Source of the DNA: Clostridia bacterium
GTDB lineage: Bacteria > Bacillota > Clostridia > Peptostreptococcales > Anaerovoracaceae
Assembly (NCBI GenBank): GCA_024403005.1
Contig: JAKSSQ010000083.1
Coordinates: 1-7,577 of the forward strand
Length of the DNA: 7,577 nt
Reading direction: 5' to 3'
The position numbers were made by a program, and so were the translations under genes. The notes under the pieces are model-generated. The model had not been told where the DNA came from, searched no databases, and saw only the letters and a program-made list of their open reading frames with translations. This document shows, in pieces, positions 5,589-7,577 of the stretch; the first letter of the stretch is position 1, and each line of letters begins with the position of its first letter.

Positions 5589-7517
5589 TCAGTTAAGCAG
5601 ATAGCCCAGAACTGCATATAAAGCAAGGCATGCTGCAAAGATTACGCCCCAGTAGGATATGCGTATGCTGCGGCTGGTCTTTGGTTCACAGCCGACTGCG
5701 GAGCTCAGGAGAGAGCTTTCGCTTAAATAGGGGCAGAGGTTGTCTCCTGTTACGCCGGCGGCCATAATAACGCCTATGCAAAGGTGCATATTTATGCCGA
5801 AAGCTCCGGCCAGATGTATCGCAATAGGCATTCCGATACCGTACATGCCCCAGGAGGAGCCGAGGAGCAATGTAAATAGCGTGAACACAACGTACAGAAA
5901 TACGGGCAGCAGCCAGAGGTAGCCGCCAATGGAACCGTTAATTATACCTTCCAGGTACACCATGCAGCCCATCTGTTCCAGCAGCGAAGAAAGGCAGCAG
6001 GTCAGGAGCAGCAGCACTATGGGCTGCACCGAGCTTTCCACGCCGTCCATCGCGCTCTGCAGGAACTTTGCAGGAGTTGTAACCTTCTGGCCAACGTAGA
6101 GGCCGAACATAAGAATTATGGATGCGATGAGACCGCAGCTGGGAGCAACGGAGAAATTCTCGCCTGCATAAACAGTTCTTGCGATTAAGGTTACGCCTGC
6201 AAAGCAGATTATGGGCAGTATAAGGTTAACGGGTTTTCCGTAGATTTCGCTCGAATAATCCTCCATAAAGTACTTTTCTGAGCCTTCCGGCCAGAGCTTT
6301 CCGTCATTAGCCACTCTTTCCTCTGCTTCTTTAAACTTTCCCACTCTGGGATAGAAGCCGAGCGCTGCAAGAACTACTGCTGCAAGGGCCAGTATGGATG
6401 CAAAATTAAAGTAGAAGGAATGCATAAACAGGCTGCCTGCGTTTCCGCCTGTGCTGGCGGCGATGGTACCGATAAGGTAAGCACCCCAGACGGATAATGG
6501 GTTCAGCGAGCAAATGGATGTGGCGGAAGTACCGATAAATGCGGGGATTTCCCTTGGAATGCGGTGCTTATCGGTAATTCCGATTATGCAGAAAGAAGCT
6601 GCAAGCAGATTAAGATAATCGTCTACGAAGACGAAAATTAAGATGCCTATCATGGCGAGGAGCGCGCCTCTTCCGGTCTTTATCTTTTCCCGGGCAGGCC
6701 TCTTTAAAGCACTTATGCCTCCGGCGGCAGCCAGCAGGCTGGTGACCGCACCGATAAGAGCCATAATAAAGAAGGTTGCCGCATTGTCGTAGCTGCTTAA
6801 ACCTCCGACAAGGGTCTCCGCCATACCTTTAATGTAGTGGCCCGAGCCTGTAATTCCTGCGCAGAGGAAAACCGTAAGGAAGAGCGATTCCATGGTTCTC
6901 TTCGTGACTAAAGTGGAACATACAAGGAAAACAATCGGCAAAAGCAGCCAGAAACCGTTCAGATTCTGCGGCTGCGGTGCAAAAACTGCGGTGAGTACGA
7001 ATATTATGATTATTGCGGCATAGGGCAGAACCAGATCCCGCAGGGTATTTGTGTTCTTTTTTTCGGGCAGACTTAATATGCCCTTGCTTTTTCTTGCAAC
7101 GGCAAGGAGCTGGGAATGCTTGGAAGATACCTGCTTATAGACCTGCTTAATCATGTTTCCGACTATTCTCGGATTCTTGCCGATAAGCGCCAGGAAATCT
7201 TCTCCGGACATGCGGAAAACAACAACTCTTCCCTTCGCGCGGCAGGTGGACATTCTCGGTTCACTCGCGATGACCCCATATTCGCCGAAGCACTGGCCTT
7301 CCTCGATTGCGTTCACCGGCTGGCCTTCCGCGTCGAGAACATCTATCTTTCCGTCGTCGATAAAATAGATGCCGTCGGCAGCATCTCCTGCGTGCACCAC
7401 GTCTTCTCCGCTTTCGAAAACTATCCTTTCGAGGCTGCTGTAAGCCTTGTCCAGATCGTCTCCCGCAAGACTAAAATAGCTCCCCAGATATTCCTTTGTT
7501 ATAGTCTGAGCGTTCAC
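5589..7517 (-). CDS. cNMP-binding domain fused to NhaC-like membrane transporter
   Basis: A 642-residue, two-part protein. Residues about 10-125 form a Crp-type cyclic-nucleotide-binding fold: GIYFIDDGKIDVL (49-61), then a phosphate-binding-cassette-like stretch FGE (77-79) to PRMSTCRAK (87-95), with Glu79 and Arg88 at the positions that contact the cyclic phosphate and ribose in CRP. There is no DNA-binding helix-turn-helix; a basic helical linker (about 125-160) leads into roughly 12-13 hydrophobic segments between 162 and 640. The membrane part recalls the NhaC Na+/H+ antiporter family: FVDDYLNLL (297-305), LNPLSVWGAYLIG (338-350), GSSWGMYGIGMP (553-564) and GDNLCPYLSESSLLSS (591-606). Several of these are altered from NhaC, so the substrate is open. 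A likely role is ion exchange or solute transport gated by a small nucleotide. The start is GTG 7517, since TAA closes the frame two codons upstream. It appears monocistronic. Family confident, function not. Confidence 0.82.
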   Translation of the reverse strand: MNAQTITKEYLGSYFSLAGDDLDKAYSSLERIVFESGEDVVHAGDAADGIYFIDDGKIDVLDAEGQPVNAIEEGQCFGEYGVIASEPRMSTCRAKGRVVVFRMSGEDFLALIGKNPRIVGNMIKQVYKQVSSKHSQLLAVARKSKGILSLPEKKNTNTLRDLVLPYAAIIIIFVLTAVFAPQPQNLNGFWLLLPIVFLVCSTLVTKRTMESLFLTVFLCAGITGSGHYIKGMAETLVGGLSSYDNAATFFIMALIGAVTSLLAAAGGISALKRPAREKIKTGRGALLAMIGILIFVFVDDYLNLLAASFCIIGITDKHRIPREIPAFIGTSATSICSLNPLSVWGAYLIGTIAASTGGNAGSLFMHSFYFNFASILALAAVVLAALGFYPRVGKFKEAEERVANDGKLWPEGSEKYFMEDYSSEIYGKPVNLILPIICFAGVTLIARTVYAGENFSVAPSCGLIASIILMFGLYVGQKVTTPAKFLQSAMDGVESSVQPIVLLLLTCCLSSLLEQMGCMVYLEGIINGSIGGYLWLLPVFLYVVFTLFTLLLGSSWGMYGIGMPIAIHLAGAFGINMHLCIGVIMAAGVTGDNLCPYLSESSLLSSAVGCEPKTSRSIRISYWGVIFAACLALYAVLGYLLN

Positions 7518-7523
7518 AAATTA

Positions 7524-7550
7524 ATTATACTATCCTTTTCTTTGCTGCAA
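7524..7550 (-). promoter_or_regulatory. Candidate promoter of the transporter gene, very close to its start codon
   Basis: TATAAT at 7524-7529 is a perfect -10 box on the minus strand. The best -35 candidate is TTGCAG (7545-7550), a poor match at a short 15-base spacing. The start of transcription would fall at or very near the GTG at 7517, implying a leaderless or almost leaderless message. AAAGGA (near 7533-7538) is too far (about 15 nt) to be a normal ribosome site. Confidence 0.45.
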
Positions 7551-7577
7551 CAGGTGGAAAACCCGGGAAATTTGGTA

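Noticed and set aside
5589..7517. CRP/FNR-type transcription factor
   Set aside because: Only the sensor domain is present; the rest is membrane-spanning and there is no helix-turn-helix.
1..7577. tRNA, rRNA, CRISPR array, insertion sequence or phage genes
   Set aside because: None seen. Coding covers nearly the whole window, and no direct repeats, transposase or integrase motifs were found.

Overview
All genes in this window lie on the minus strand, so transcription runs from high to low coordinates. The sequence looks like a low-to-mid GC, Gram-positive, anaerobic organism, most likely class Clostridia. This is inferred from the near-consensus GGAGG ribosome sites, TATAAT promoter boxes, tightly packed genes, an iron-sulfur-type PurF, and the clostridial-style split of the last two purine steps. 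No species can be named.

Region 1 (7577 to 5589): a short upstream stretch with a TATAAT box, then one 642-residue gene. It encodes a cyclic-nucleotide-binding domain fused to a membrane transporter related to NhaC Na+/H+ antiporters. It begins at a GTG with no well-placed ribosome site.

Region 2 (5588 to 5437, 152 bases): the gene-free stretch between the transporter and the purine operon. It holds a 13-bp perfect palindrome followed by a T run (likely terminator of the transporter gene), a small inverted repeat touching the -35 box, and a clear promoter with a perfect TATAAT box. The expected leader is only about 24 nt, leaving no room for a purine riboswitch.

Region 3 (5436 to 1): a purine biosynthesis operon in the order purE, purF, purM, purN, purO-type IMP cyclohydrolase, and stand-alone AICAR formyltransferase. 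The last gene runs to the window edge and is complete except for its stop codon. Apart from the 52-base purE-purF gap, genes are separated by 1-2 bases or overlap by one base (TAATG), so translation is probably coupled. In pathway order: PurF makes phosphoribosylamine, PurN formylates GAR, PurM closes the first ring, PurE makes CAIR, the AICAR formyltransferase adds the last carbon, and PurO closes the second ring to give IMP. purD, purL, purK, purC and purB are not here.

The most unusual points are: a PurF whose glutaminase domain has lost the N-terminal nucleophilic cysteine and other catalytic residues while its PRTase and cluster cysteines are kept; replacement of bifunctional PurH by two adjacent genes, one of archaeal PurO type and one strongly resembling the C-terminal half of animal ATIC; and the fusion of a cNMP sensor to an NhaC-like transporter.
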